Positions 8,938 through 17,505 of a DNA stretch of 48,825 bases are shown here, in pieces; position 1 is the first letter of the stretch, and every line of letters starts with the position of its first letter. The stretch is from Alphaproteobacteria bacterium UBA7314 (GTDB lineage: Bacteria; Pseudomonadota; Alphaproteobacteria; MPNO01; UBA830). Position numbers and translations under genes: made by a program. Location of the stretch: the NCBI GenBank assembly GCA_002471575.1, contig DKQG01000001.1, forward strand, positions 1-48,825, written 5' to 3'. Below the pieces are notes generated by a model that worked only from the letters and a program-made list of their open reading frames with translations, was not told the DNA's origin and made no database searches.

Positions 8938-9420
8938 TCAACTCCCCTTTAAGGTGTCGTAGAGCAAATCCAGCGCAGTGCAGGCGAAAGTCCACATATT
9001 ATCTTCCCTGTCGTCATTTCCCGTTTGCACAACGCGGGTAGCCGACGATGGGCCAACGACCGCCAGAGCAACATAGCCTGCCGGGTTACCGTAGCGGTTA
9101 CCGCCAGGTCCTGCCGCGCCAGACTCGCCGATTGCCCAGTCAGTATCGAGAATATCGCGGATAGCACTGGCCGCCAGCGTAGCGTATTCCTCGGTCGATC
9201 CCGGCATTTCGGCCTTGGCGTCATTGAAGCGTAGAATACCTCGCCGCGCCGTCTGGGTGTAGACAGACCCGCCGCCGATGAAATAAGCGGAAGCGCCCGG
9301 CACAGACAACAACGCCGCAGAAATGAGACCACCCGCCGCGGACTCGGAAACCGACACGGTCTGGCCGCGTTCCCTCAGCAGGGCGCCGACGGGGCTGGCC
9401 ATTTGGACTAGTGAAGGCAT
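8938..9420 (-). CDS. pncC: CinA C-terminal-domain nicotinamide-nucleotide amidohydrolase
   Basis: 160 residues, the usual length of stand-alone PncC, which deamidates NMN to nicotinate mononucleotide in the bacterial pyridine nucleotide cycle. Diagnostic segments are the VSVSESAAGGL nucleophile region near residues 23-33, the YFIGGGSVY strand, and GESGAAGPGG with a Gly-rich turn. GGGA lies about 9 nt before the ATG; Met7 is an alternative start. It is the first gene of a two-gene operon with the Spx-like gene. The product (NaMN) is the same as that of the nadC homologue at the window start, though the two loci are 8 kb apart. Confidence 0.88.
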   Translation of the reverse strand: MPSLVQMASPVGALLRERGQTVSVSESAAGGLISAALLSVPGASAYFIGGGSVYTQTARRGILRFNDAKAEMPGSTEEYATLAASAIRDILDTDWAIGESGAAGPGGNRYGNPAGYVALAVVGPSSATRVVQTGNDDREDNMWTFACTALDLLYDTLKGS

Positions 9421-9584
9421 AGGTTGTGATCCCGTTTTGGTAGTCAGATGTATATTTTTTGTGATTACTTGAGCGCAGATTGCCGATAAATGTTATCAGC
9501 TGCAACAGGATGGTTTACGCACGAGCTACCTTGGGGGGGGGCGGCAATTAGAGCTATCAGGAGTTTCTCGTTAGCTGGCGCTTT

Positions 9585-10571
9585 TTAGAGCATCCTCACA
9601 TCGTCGCCCGCCAGAAAGCGGGCGCCCTCGCCGCGCAGCATCCGCAAAACATTTTCAGCACCCCGCTTTGCCGCAACCACAAGCGCGCCATCGGTCATAG
9701 CCGAATTGTGGGGTGACGCAATCACGTTGGGCAGATCGAGAAACGAATGTTTGGTCTCGAATTTTCCGTGACGGACCGGTTCGATCCACCAAGCCTCAAG
9801 GCAAGCGGTAAAAGAGGGGTTTTCAATAAGGTGGCGATACAAATCGTCCTCATCTACGATCTCCCCCCGCGCCACGTTTACAAGCACGGCATCGGGCTTC
9901 AGCCGGTCGAGATGCTCAGACCGTATTAATCGGTCCGTATTGCGGGTCAGCGCCAGCGTGATCACGAGGACGTCCGCCGCTGCCATTACGCGGTCGAGAT
10001 CGTCCAGCTTGCCGATAAAATCGACCTCTTCGTCGGTCGTTCCGGAGCGGTTGAGTGCCTCAATTCGCATACCTAGGTCACGCATCAGGCGCGCGACCTC
10101 CCGCCCGGTCTCTCCAAACCCCAGAACGCCGCATGTCGCGCCGCGGATCTTCTTCGTCGGCAGAAACTGGTTAAAATCGCCCGCCCTCATATTGTTATGT
10201 TCAACAGTCAGCCGTTTGGAAGCCGCCAGCGCCATTGCGACGACGTGTTCCGACATCGGTTCGGCGTAGGCACCGGCGTTATAGGCAACGGGGATGTGCG
10301 GCGGTATCTCGCTTAGCGGCAAATAATCGATGCCGGCGGTCAAGCACTGGATCAGTTGGCAATTATCCAGCAATGCAATTGCATCAATGCCAAGATCGCG
10401 GATCGGGTGATAGGTAATAACTGCTCGAGCGCTGCGCAGCGCGGTATCGCGTTCCGGTCCGCTTAGATCGGGAAGAAACCGAACGCTCGCCTCGTCACCG
10501 ATGTGCTTGGCAAGCGCATCGCGAATTTCATCTGGCGGCGCATGAGAGACAAGAACCAGAGGTTTTTCCAT
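9585..10571 (-). CDS. D-isomer-specific 2-hydroxyacid dehydrogenase
   Basis: NAD(P)-dependent 2-hydroxyacid dehydrogenase of 328 residues. The nucleotide-binding loop is GFGETG at 151-156, and the catalytic set is Arg235 (NVARGEIVDE), Glu264 and His288 (SPHNS). The family interconverts 2-oxoacids and D-2-hydroxyacids (glyoxylate/hydroxypyruvate reductase, phosphoglycerate dehydrogenase and relatives); the exact substrate cannot be read from sequence. It lies 35 nt downstream of the dihydroxyphthalate-decarboxylase-like gene on the same strand, so it is probably the last gene of that operon. Confidence 0.9.
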   Translation of the reverse strand: MEKPLVLVSHAPPDEIRDALAKHIGDEASVRFLPDLSGPERDTALRSARAVITYHPIRDLGIDAIALLDNCQLIQCLTAGIDYLPLSEIPPHIPVAYNAGAYAEPMSEHVVAMALAASKRLTVEHNNMRAGDFNQFLPTKKIRGATCGVLGFGETGREVARLMRDLGMRIEALNRSGTTDEEVDFIGKLDDLDRVMAAADVLVITLALTRNTDRLIRSEHLDRLKPDAVLVNVARGEIVDEDDLYRHLIENPSFTACLEAWWIEPVRHGKFETKHSFLDLPNVIASPHNSAMTDGALVVAAKRGAENVLRMLRGEGARFLAGDDVRML

Positions 10572-10606
10572 GCCTGGGTTATACCGGCAGTTACTCTGTC
10601 CGGCTT

Positions 10607-11605
10607 TCAGACGTGAAACTCCGTCAGGACCCGAGTAACTTCCTCGGGAAACAGTTCCTCGATCCCGACCTTGCGCTGGCAGACACCCTGTTCGAAACCG
10701 TACTGCAGAAAGGCCTCGAGCGTGGTGCGGTTTTTCTCGATCCCGTAGGGAAAAAAATCGTCACCGAAAAGATCTTTCGCCTTTTGCGCGGCTGCATAGC
10801 ACCAAGCAAACGGCATTCGAGTCGCCGTCATTTCAGTCGCGCGGAACATTGCGCGGTTCTTGGCTTCTTCAAACGCTTTGTACAAATTCGTAGCCACCCA
10901 AGGATTTGCACGGAAGAAATCACCGCGCATCGCGATCACATGCATGATCGGGAAGATACCTGTATCGCGATAATACTGTTCTTCGACCTCTCGGTAATTC
11001 GGATAGAGATGGACGATCGTGTCTTCGCCTTCCTCCACCGGGGTTGGCGGATGCGCCGACATGATGCAGTCGATTTCGCCATCGAACAGCATATCGGTCA
11101 GGGATTTGTCCTGCCGCGGGGTATAGGAAACGCCTTCCGGTATTTTAAGATCGACCTTCTCCTTACGACCCGCGGAATTAACCCCGCCCTGCACCCATTC
11201 GATTTCCTGTAGTGATACACCAATGTTGTGGACGAGCCACCCACGCGTGTAAATCGAAGCGGTCTGCGCCCATTCGGGAATACCAATGCGTTTGCCGCGC
11301 AGATCGGATGCTTCCGTGATTTCGCTGTTCGGCAGCACAAATAATGAAGACTGGCGAAAAACACGCGAAGGAAAGACCGGAATGCCGGTAACGCTGTCGT
11401 CATCCTGAGATTTAAGCGCGATGTACTTACCAAAAGACATCTCGGAGACATCCCATTCACGGAACTTGATGAACCGGAAGAATGTCTCCTCGATCTGAAG
11501 ATTCAGATACCTGAGATCGATCCCCTCAGCCTCGATATCCCCGCGCGTCAGATCACGCATATGCTCATAATCGCTGGCAGCAAAGGTAACGGTCAGTTTC
11601 GACAT
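10607..11605 (-). CDS. 4,5-dihydroxyphthalate decarboxylase-like / NMT1-type binding-fold protein
   Basis: 332 residues without a signal peptide. The sequence has the pattern of proteins annotated as 4,5-dihydroxyphthalate decarboxylase (Pht5-like): N-terminal LTVTFAASDYEHMRDL, YLNLQIEETFFRF, GIPVFPSRVFRQS, then DLRGKRIGIPEWAQTA. The fold is that of periplasmic-binding/THI5-like proteins, but these members act in the cytosol. Known Pht5 decarboxylates 4,5-dihydroxyphthalate to protocatechuate; many homologues have untested substrates. It lies 70 nt after a heme-oxygenase-like diiron protein and before a 2-hydroxyacid dehydrogenase. No phthalate dioxygenase is directly beside it, though a Rieske oxygenase lies 9 kb away. 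Confidence 0.78.
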   Translation of the reverse strand: MSKLTVTFAASDYEHMRDLTRGDIEAEGIDLRYLNLQIEETFFRFIKFREWDVSEMSFGKYIALKSQDDDSVTGIPVFPSRVFRQSSLFVLPNSEITEASDLRGKRIGIPEWAQTASIYTRGWLVHNIGVSLQEIEWVQGGVNSAGRKEKVDLKIPEGVSYTPRQDKSLTDMLFDGEIDCIMSAHPPTPVEEGEDTIVHLYPNYREVEEQYYRDTGIFPIMHVIAMRGDFFRANPWVATNLYKAFEEAKNRAMFRATEMTATRMPFAWCYAAAQKAKDLFGDDFFPYGIEKNRTTLEAFLQYGFEQGVCQRKVGIEELFPEEVTRVLTEFHV

Positions 11606-11629
11606 AACATCAAGCTCCCAAATGCAGTT

Positions 11630-11653
11630 CGGGCGGAAGCATGCTCCCGCCCG
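11630..11653 (-). other. Intercistronic GC-rich hairpin
   Basis: Two 11-nt arms (CGGGCGGAAGC and GCTCCCGCCCG) pair with a single mismatch around an AT centre, between the diiron-protein gene and the decarboxylase-like gene. There is no T-run after it on the minus strand, so it is more likely an mRNA-stabilising or expression-balancing hairpin than a terminator. Confidence 0.5.
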
Positions 11654-11675
11654 ACCTCACTAAATTGATTTTGGC

Positions 11676-12422
11676 CTAGGCGACCTTCTTACGCCAGCCC
11701 ATCTTCTTGTCCAGCGCGTCACCAGCATCCGCGATCCCGTTGAGGTAATAATCCCACACGATCAGATTTTCCTCACACGCATCGATAACATCGTCTTCCA
11801 TATGAAGTTTTGCAGCATGCTGTGCCACGGTCTTCCAGCCGAGATCAGAATGCTTGATATCGGCTTCGGAATGCATGCCGAAGAACAGACGCTGTTCCGG
11901 AGTAAGGTCAAACAGCTTGCCCCAACGCCTGTTTTCATTGCCGAACCAACCCTTTTTCTTTACCTCGCCCTTGCCGTAGCCTGGGATATTGGCCCGTTCG
12001 GCACAGGTGTTTGCCATAAGACCCAACAGCCAGTGACGGTTGCTCATCAAACCTTCCCACGCGCGCCAGCACATACGCGTCGACGGCAACGGTTTCGTGT
12101 TCCTAATCTGCGCGCGTCTCATCCCGCAATCGACCCCAAGATCTTCGAGGACCTTCCAGTGCGGCCGGCCGTCGCCATGCTCCGCATCCGAGATAAGCTC
12201 TTCATGACAGGCTTCCAGGATATCCATTTTCACATCCCAGTCAGGCGTATTAGTCGCCACCCGAAGTTTGAGTACCGAGTTGCGCTGCCGCGTATTCAAC
12301 CGGTGCTGCATCACAAAGGTGTATGCTCGCCCCTTCGTCATCGGTTCGTTTAGCATGCGATTGTTTTTCGAAAAATTGTCCACCACCTTGTCGATGCCGG
12401 CGATTACCGTTTTGGTGCTCAT
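11676..12422 (-). CDS. Heme-oxygenase-like diiron protein (CADD/TenA/PqqC superfamily)
   Basis: 248 residues, all-helical TenA/PqqC-like fold. A six-residue metal set in the CADD-type spacing is readable: Glu75 and His82 (E-x6-H), Glu142, then His184, Asp188 and His191 (H-x3-D-x2-H, in MHSEADIKH). This identifies a heme-oxygenase-like diiron oxidase/oxygenase rather than thiaminase or PqqC. Known members cleave C-C bonds or N-oxygenate small molecules; the substrate here is unknown. The chosen ATG has AAAGGAT about 8 nt upstream; an ATG 18 nt further up is less well supported. It is followed by the 4,5-dihydroxyphthalate-decarboxylase-like gene and preceded by a LysR gene. Confidence 0.75.
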   Translation of the reverse strand: MSTKTVIAGIDKVVDNFSKNNRMLNEPMTKGRAYTFVMQHRLNTRQRNSVLKLRVATNTPDWDVKMDILEACHEELISDAEHGDGRPHWKVLEDLGVDCGMRRAQIRNTKPLPSTRMCWRAWEGLMSNRHWLLGLMANTCAERANIPGYGKGEVKKKGWFGNENRRWGKLFDLTPEQRLFFGMHSEADIKHSDLGWKTVAQHAAKLHMEDDVIDACEENLIVWDYYLNGIADAGDALDKKMGWRKKVA

Positions 12423-12540
12423 ATCTGAATATCCTTTCATGTTATCGACGCTCTTTTACTATGTTGGGCGTAACCTGTTAAAAACACTCCCCCAATAGCT
12501 TCCATGCCGAATTTCAATGGCTCTTTGATGGGTGAAATAA

Positions 12541-13461
12541 CTAAGACCTTCGAAGTCGGCCATCGCTTGACGCAATACTGTCGGCGATTACCTGATCGAT
12601 GATCCCGCGTACCGCTCGGGTTGCGTTGTTTTCCACATGCGAGGCCGCGTATGCGAAATGCAGTGTCCGCCGGACCTTGGGACCAACGATCTGCGAGGCA
12701 AACAGCTGATTCGCCTGAACCGCCTGCTGCACTACCGCATAAGGCAGGATAGTCCACCCCAGCCCACCCAAGACGAGATCACGCATCGTGGCGACGGAAT
12801 CGATTTCGAACGAAACGTTAATTGTAGCGTCCTTCTTGCGGGCCATATCCTCAACCCAGTCACGAAGGCCGAACCCCCGGCTTGGAAGGATCAGGCTGCG
12901 TTGGCAAACAGTGGCAAAAGACACAGTTTCTCCGGGATCTTGGTCCCCTACTGCACCGACGAGATAGAGATCCTCGCCCATCAAAGGTTCTGTCGGAATA
13001 CCCGTCACAGCGCCCGGATTGTAGGTGAACGCCATGTCCAGGGAATTGTCGTCGAGCCGGCGCATAATTTCCTCGCTTAGACCCTCGAACAGGTTTAACG
13101 AGATATTCGGGTAAGCGTCCCGGCAGGCACGAATAAGCGGGATAGCAAGCAAAGCGCGGGCCGTCGGCGTTATACCGAGAACGATTTCGCCACGTGGCGG
13201 GCCGGACAGGTCCATAACTTCCTGACGGGCTTGTTCGACCTGTTTCAGGATCGCATTCGCATGACGAAGCAATACCGTCCCTGCCTCGGTCGCCTCCACG
13301 CCGCGGGAATGACGACGCAGCAATTCGGCACCAAGCTCGTCCTCAAGCTTGCGTATCTGCAAACCAAGCGCCGGCTGGGCAATGCGAACCCGATTGGCCG
13401 CCCGCGTGAAGCTTTTAGCCTCAACTATTTCGGAGAAATATCTTAACTGGCGAATATCCAT
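12541..13461 (-). CDS. LysR-family transcriptional regulator
   Basis: 306 residues. The N-terminal winged helix-turn-helix (MDIRQLRYFSEIVEAKSFTR, then AANRVRIAQPALGLQIRKLE) is typical, followed by a linker and a LysR substrate domain from about residue 92 (GEIVLGITPTARALL). It probably controls the downstream diiron-protein/decarboxylase/dehydrogenase genes on the same strand (118 nt gap), with an aromatic or carboxylic acid as likely coinducer; this is inference from position. The region upstream is AT-rich and could hold its promoter. Confidence 0.92.
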   Translation of the reverse strand: MDIRQLRYFSEIVEAKSFTRAANRVRIAQPALGLQIRKLEDELGAELLRRHSRGVEATEAGTVLLRHANAILKQVEQARQEVMDLSGPPRGEIVLGITPTARALLAIPLIRACRDAYPNISLNLFEGLSEEIMRRLDDNSLDMAFTYNPGAVTGIPTEPLMGEDLYLVGAVGDQDPGETVSFATVCQRSLILPSRGFGLRDWVEDMARKKDATINVSFEIDSVATMRDLVLGGLGWTILPYAVVQQAVQANQLFASQIVGPKVRRTLHFAYAASHVENNATRAVRGIIDQVIADSIASSDGRLRRS

Positions 13462-13758
13462 GCTCTCGATCTCATATATGTTTTCGTTATACTACATCTT
13501 CTTTCTATACCCCAAAGACATTTCTGAAAGACACTGGCACCCTTGGCCAAAGAGGAGCAACCACATCCCCAGAAATAGCTACATAGACGAGAACGAAAAC
13601 GCTGACTAAGCCGGTCAACTGATCTAATCCACCGAACGCGTTCGCGCGGCGCGCACTAGCTAGGCGCCATGACCCAACATCCTACTTGCGGCACAGGCTG
13701 AGTGAAGTACTGGAATTGACTGCTATCCGAAACACCACCGTCGCAAACGGTCAGGGAA
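13462..13758. other. Non-coding interval upstream of the LysR gene
   Basis: About 300 nt between the LysR start and a decayed AhpD-like gene. The first 60 nt are AT-rich and probably contain the LysR promoter. The rest has stops in every frame; the last 75 nt may be the degraded N-terminus of the AhpD-like pseudogene (a short frame around 13686-13740 resembles such a start). Nothing else is recognised. Confidence 0.4.
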
Positions 13759-14100
13759 ATGAGCGGTATCTTCATTTGGATGGAAAACGAATGCGGTTAT
13801 TGTTCGCTCGTAATATCGGAGGTGCCGCAGCAACAAGACCTGACCAAAGAGAAGCTCATGTCGCTGCCGGAGATCGAGACTTACGAGATGTTCGCCGACC
13901 AAGAACGCACAACCTTGCGCTGGGCCCGCCTGTTCAAACAAGGCTAACACTGGATAGACCGCAACGAAGTCTACAAAGATCTGAAGGAAGCGTTCTTGTA
14001 AGAAGAGACCGTCGAACTTGGCCAGCTCTGCACAAAGACACACCGTGTCAGCGAGCTGGTGAAATCCTTCAAAGTTATGAGCTGGGGTGAAGCCTGCTAG
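13759..14100 (+). pseudogene. Decayed carboxymuconolactone decarboxylase/AhpD-like gene
   Basis: One reading frame carries the typical features of this family: NECGYCSLVISE with the Cys-x2-Cys redox pair, TKEKLMSLPEIETYE, DQERTTLRWARLF, then VELGQLC and a VKSFKVM C-terminus before a TAG at 14098. It is interrupted by in-frame stops at 13945-13947 and 13999-14001, both single-base changes away from sense codons, and the expected N-terminal part is not in frame. It is therefore a recent pseudogene. Intact members are small peroxidase/decarboxylase-type proteins. Confidence 0.7.
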
Positions 14101-14147
14101 ATCAACCGGAGCCTGAAAAAAAAAGCAGCCAATCGCGGCGGAGTAAT

Positions 14148-14990
14148 CTACCGGACGTCTTCTCCCTTGACCGTAATCCGCCGCATCATGCGGCGTTCAC
14201 CGGGGTCAAAATCAGTGCGGGCGTGCATGCTACACCGATTGTCCCACATCACCAGATCGCCGACCTGCCAGACATGTTCGTAGGTGAATTCTGGCTTTTC
14301 ACTGTGCTCAAACAGCTTCTGCAGGGTCTCGTCGCTCTCCTGCTCCGACAGTTCGTGGATGATGTCCGTCATCAGGCGGTTGACATAGAGCGCCTTGCGT
14401 CCCGTTTCCGGATGCGTCCGGGCCACCGGGTGATCGTATTGTGGCGCGTCGGGATCGATGTTGTCGCCGCGCTTCAAAGGATTGCCGGCATAGTCGTAAA
14501 TGTTACGGGCTTTCAGACCATCCAGTTTTTCCCGCAAGCTGGCAGGTAGCGTTTCCCATGCGGCATAGCAATTTGCGAACAGCGTGTTACCGCCAACCTT
14601 GGGAATCTCAATGGCATATAGCGTGGAGGCCCGGCAAGGAAACTCGTAGTAGCACTGGTCGGAATGAAACCACATGTCCCCGTTTTCGAGCGCGGTCTGA
14701 AAGCCGGTATCGGTGACGTTGGTGATCATCATCGTGTGGCGCATCTCTTCATTGGCAAACTTGCCCGTGCGCACATCTTCCAGGTCACCGAAATAGCGGC
14801 AAAAACGGACCTGATCTTCGTTGGATATATCCTGATCGCGGAACACGATCACCAGATGATCGTACCACGCCTGCTCGATCGATTTTAGGGTTTTCCCATC
14901 AAGCGGCTTGGTCAGATCGACGCCGCGAATTTCAGCGCCGCACGCGTCCGACAGGGGAATAACTTCAATATCTGCAATAGCCGTCGCCAT
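14148..14990 (-). CDS. TauD/TfdA-family Fe(II)/2-oxoglutarate dioxygenase
   Basis: 280 residues. The iron-binding triad is readable as His109-x-Asp111 (WFHSDQ) and His256 (SMHARTDF), with the 2-oxoglutarate-binding Arg in GERRMMRR near 266-271. Members hydroxylate taurine, 2,4-D, alkyl sulfates and various carboxylates; the WFHSDQ and TLYAIEIP patterns are closest to the TfdA/TauD group but do not settle the substrate. It is divergent from an MFS transporter with 79 nt between starts, which suggests that uptake and first attack of the same compound are co-regulated. Confidence 0.92.
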   Translation of the reverse strand: MATAIADIEVIPLSDACGAEIRGVDLTKPLDGKTLKSIEQAWYDHLVIVFRDQDISNEDQVRFCRYFGDLEDVRTGKFANEEMRHTMMITNVTDTGFQTALENGDMWFHSDQCYYEFPCRASTLYAIEIPKVGGNTLFANCYAAWETLPASLREKLDGLKARNIYDYAGNPLKRGDNIDPDAPQYDHPVARTHPETGRKALYVNRLMTDIIHELSEQESDETLQKLFEHSEKPEFTYEHVWQVGDLVMWDNRCSMHARTDFDPGERRMMRRITVKGEDVR

Positions 14991-15069
14991 GGCTCGCTCT
15001 TTCTCGTATCAATACTTAGGATGCGAACTATATTCCTGACCTCCGCCATACGCAATTGAGAGGAAAATT

Positions 15070-16302
15070 TTGAGTACATCGGCTGCTGGCCCCGCTGTAG
15101 AAAACCGCCTGGGACGTGCAGCCGTGTTCGGGACAGGTTTCTTCAGTCTGAGCCAGATTCCGATGATGACGCTCATTATCCCGCTCTGGGCCCTCGATAT
15201 CGGTGCCAGTGCATTCTGGATCGGCATGGCGATCGCCATGCGGGCGGTCCTGGCCATGTTTTTCTCCATTCAGACCGGCGCGATCATGGACCGGCTCGGT
15301 ACCCGGCGCGTGACGTTGACACTTGGGACACTCGGCACTGTGCTGGTGTTGTTATACCCGCTGATACCATCCGTTACCGGCATGCTGGCCCTTCAGGTAA
15401 TCGTCGGGTTTTTGCATCTGACCTGCTGGATCGGCGCGCAGGCACTTGTTGGCCGGATGACCAACGGCGAACCAGCTCTGATGGGCAGATTCAGTTTTCT
15501 AGCCACACTGGGTAATTTCCTCGGCCCTTTCCTCGCCGGGCTGGCATTCCATCATCTAGGCGCCTGGGGGGCGTTCGGAATGGTATCTATCTGGTCACTG
15601 GCGTTTGTGACCATCACATTCGCGGTCCCCCGCAGCATGGATGCGGGCTCGGAGACAAAGATTACGATGCTCGATGTCCTGCCACAGTGGACGCATTATG
15701 CCGCGGGATTTGGACTGCTGCGGGTCCCCATCGTCGCCTACGTAATCGTCGTCTCCGCAGTCCTCGCCGGCACCTATGCGATGCGCCACACGTTCTTCGC
15801 CGTCTACATGGAAAGTATCGAATTTACGCGCGACGAGATCGGTTTGATCGTTGGATGTATCGCCCTCGCCGGCAGCGTCGCCGGTTTGACCGTAGGCCGT
15901 CTGTCTCGCTGGATGGCGCCCCAATGGCTGGTTCTGATCGGCACCGCGATGGCGACCGCCACGTTTAGCGTTGCCCCGTTGTTCAGTGGGTTCTGGTCGC
16001 TGATGGCGGTCGCGTGCGCCACCGGTGTCTGCTCGGGCACTGCATTTCCGATGATCCTGTCGGTACTCACCCGCGGCGCCGGAACCGAACAACAGGGGTT
16101 AAGCGTCGGTCTGCGCGCCACGATGAACCGAACCGCTTCCCTGATCGTTCCCATCGCTATGGGTGCCATCGTCAGCGCAACGACGCTGGCAACGGGGTTT
16201 TTCATAACCGGCGGGTGTATTATCGCAATAACAGGATTGATGGGAGTCGTTCTCGTCCGGGTTCTCAAGAACCAAAAAGACGCTGAGGGAGACACTGCAT
16301 GA
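15070..16302 (+). CDS. Major facilitator superfamily transporter
   Basis: 410 residues with about 12 hydrophobic segments and an MFS loop motif between helices 2 and 3 (GAIMDRLGTRRVTLTLG). The start codon is TTG with GAGAGG about 6 nt upstream. Likely an inner-membrane proton-coupled importer or exporter of a small organic acid or related compound. It overlaps the following SDR by 4 nt (ATGA) and is divergent from the TauD/TfdA dioxygenase. Substrate not readable. Confidence 0.9.
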   Translation: MSTSAAGPAVENRLGRAAVFGTGFFSLSQIPMMTLIIPLWALDIGASAFWIGMAIAMRAVLAMFFSIQTGAIMDRLGTRRVTLTLGTLGTVLVLLYPLIPSVTGMLALQVIVGFLHLTCWIGAQALVGRMTNGEPALMGRFSFLATLGNFLGPFLAGLAFHHLGAWGAFGMVSIWSLAFVTITFAVPRSMDAGSETKITMLDVLPQWTHYAAGFGLLRVPIVAYVIVVSAVLAGTYAMRHTFFAVYMESIEFTRDEIGLIVGCIALAGSVAGLTVGRLSRWMAPQWLVLIGTAMATATFSVAPLFSGFWSLMAVACATGVCSGTAFPMILSVLTRGAGTEQQGLSVGLRATMNRTASLIVPIAMGAIVSATTLATGFFITGGCIIAITGLMGVVLVRVLKNQKDAEGDTA

Positions 16303-17093
16303 CCACATATCATGAGCTATCCATAGACAAGCTCTTTCGCCTCGACGGTGAAGTCGCCCTCGTTACCGGCGGCGGCGACGGCTTTGGGCGTATAGCCTCG
16401 ATGACATACGCCAATGCTGGCGCCTCTGTCGCGGTCACGGATATCGACAAGACCAAAGCCGACGCCGTTGTTGCGGAGATCATCGATGGCGGCGGGCATG
16501 CAGTGGCTCTGGAACTCGACGTGTCAGACCGAACAGCCCTGAAGTCCACAATCGACGAGGCTGCGTCGGTGTTCGGCGGGCTGCATATTCTTGTAAATAA
16601 CGCCGGGATCACCCGGCGCGGCCCTACCCTCGACATGACGGACGATGATTGGGATTCAGTGATCGAGATCAATCAAACCGCTGTGGTGCTGGGCAGCAAG
16701 GCGGCGGTTCCTCACATGCTTGTTCACGGCGACGGAAAGATCATCAACCTGGCTTCAATTGTCGGCCTAGTTGGTAACCGGCACTTTGCACATATCGGCT
16801 ATCAGGCCGCCAAGGGCGCCATCGTGAACATTACCCGAGGGCTCGCAGTGGAATGGGCAGATCAGGGTATCCGGGTTAATGCAGTGGCGCCCACTTTCTT
16901 CCGAACCAATTTCGGCGCCGCACGTATGCAATCCAATCCGGATCTATTAGCCGCTATCGAAGCCGACACCCCAATAGGCAGGTTCGGCGAACCATGGGAA
17001 CTCGCTGGCGGCTTGTTGTATCTGGCTACCCGCGCCTCATCGATGGTCACCGGTGTCACCCTGCCGATCGACGGTGGATGGACGGCCGTATAG
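16299..17093 (+). CDS. Short-chain dehydrogenase/reductase (SDR)
   Basis: 264 residues; TGGGDGFGR cofactor motif (one residue off the classical TGxxxGxG), NNAG, catalytic Ser in NLASIVGLVG and Tyr-x3-Lys in YQAAK. VTDID after beta-2 favours NAD(H). The C-terminal GVTLPIDGGWTAV is typical. It is translationally coupled to the MFS transporter by a 4-nt overlap, so it probably oxidises the transported compound or its product after the TauD/TfdA step. Confidence 0.9.
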   Translation: MTTYHELSIDKLFRLDGEVALVTGGGDGFGRIASMTYANAGASVAVTDIDKTKADAVVAEIIDGGGHAVALELDVSDRTALKSTIDEAASVFGGLHILVNNAGITRRGPTLDMTDDDWDSVIEINQTAVVLGSKAAVPHMLVHGDGKIINLASIVGLVGNRHFAHIGYQAAKGAIVNITRGLAVEWADQGIRVNAVAPTFFRTNFGAARMQSNPDLLAAIEADTPIGRFGEPWELAGGLLYLATRASSMVTGVTLPIDGGWTAV

Positions 17094-17389
17094 CTCTCGC
17101 TGAAATTAAACCAATTAAATCAATTACCAGGAAAGCATTGGGCGTTCAGGGATTACTCGAAGCCCAGCAGATAAAAGCGGCACTGCGCCGCAGCAAGGAC
17201 GGCACGTTCGGTTACTGTATCCAGTGCGATGAAGAAATCGCCGAAAAGAGGCTGGAACTGCTGCCACACACGCCGCTTTGTAAGGCTTGCATGTCCTGCA
17301 CCGAATCGAGGCGCGCACCAAAAAAGCTAAATCCTTCCCGCAGAGATACGCAATACCTGGATTTGTTCGAGAAAATTGAATCTGCTTGA
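17078..17389 (+). CDS. DksA/TraR-type C4 zinc-finger protein
   Basis: About 103 residues if started at ATG 17078, which lies inside the 3' end of the SDR gene. The C-terminal half has a four-cysteine zinc finger: YCIQC, then LPHTPLCKACM (Cys-x2-Cys ... Cys-x2-Cys), preceded by GTFGYC as in DksA/TraR relatives. The N-terminal coiled coil is short compared with DksA (about 150 residues) and the acidic tip is not evident, so it is a small DksA-like protein of unknown role rather than DksA itself. The start is uncertain. Confidence 0.65.
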   Translation: MDGRIALAEIKPIKSITRKALGVQGLLEAQQIKAALRRSKDGTFGYCIQCDEEIAEKRLELLPHTPLCKACMSCTESRRAPKKLNPSRRDTQYLDLFEKIESA

Positions 17390-17505
17390 CCCGTTCTCCT
17401 ATGGTGGGAGCTGTAAGCTGAGACATTGCGCAGTCAGTTTGATGGATTGCTGGTCCAAGCACGCAAAATCTTGGACAATTTTCACCGCCCCTTTTTCGCC
17501 CGCTG

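Noticed and set aside
14111..14135. T9 run on the minus strand after the TauD/TfdA gene as a terminator
   Set aside because: The preceding stem (GCC-gcgatt-GGC) has only three pairs, too weak to call.
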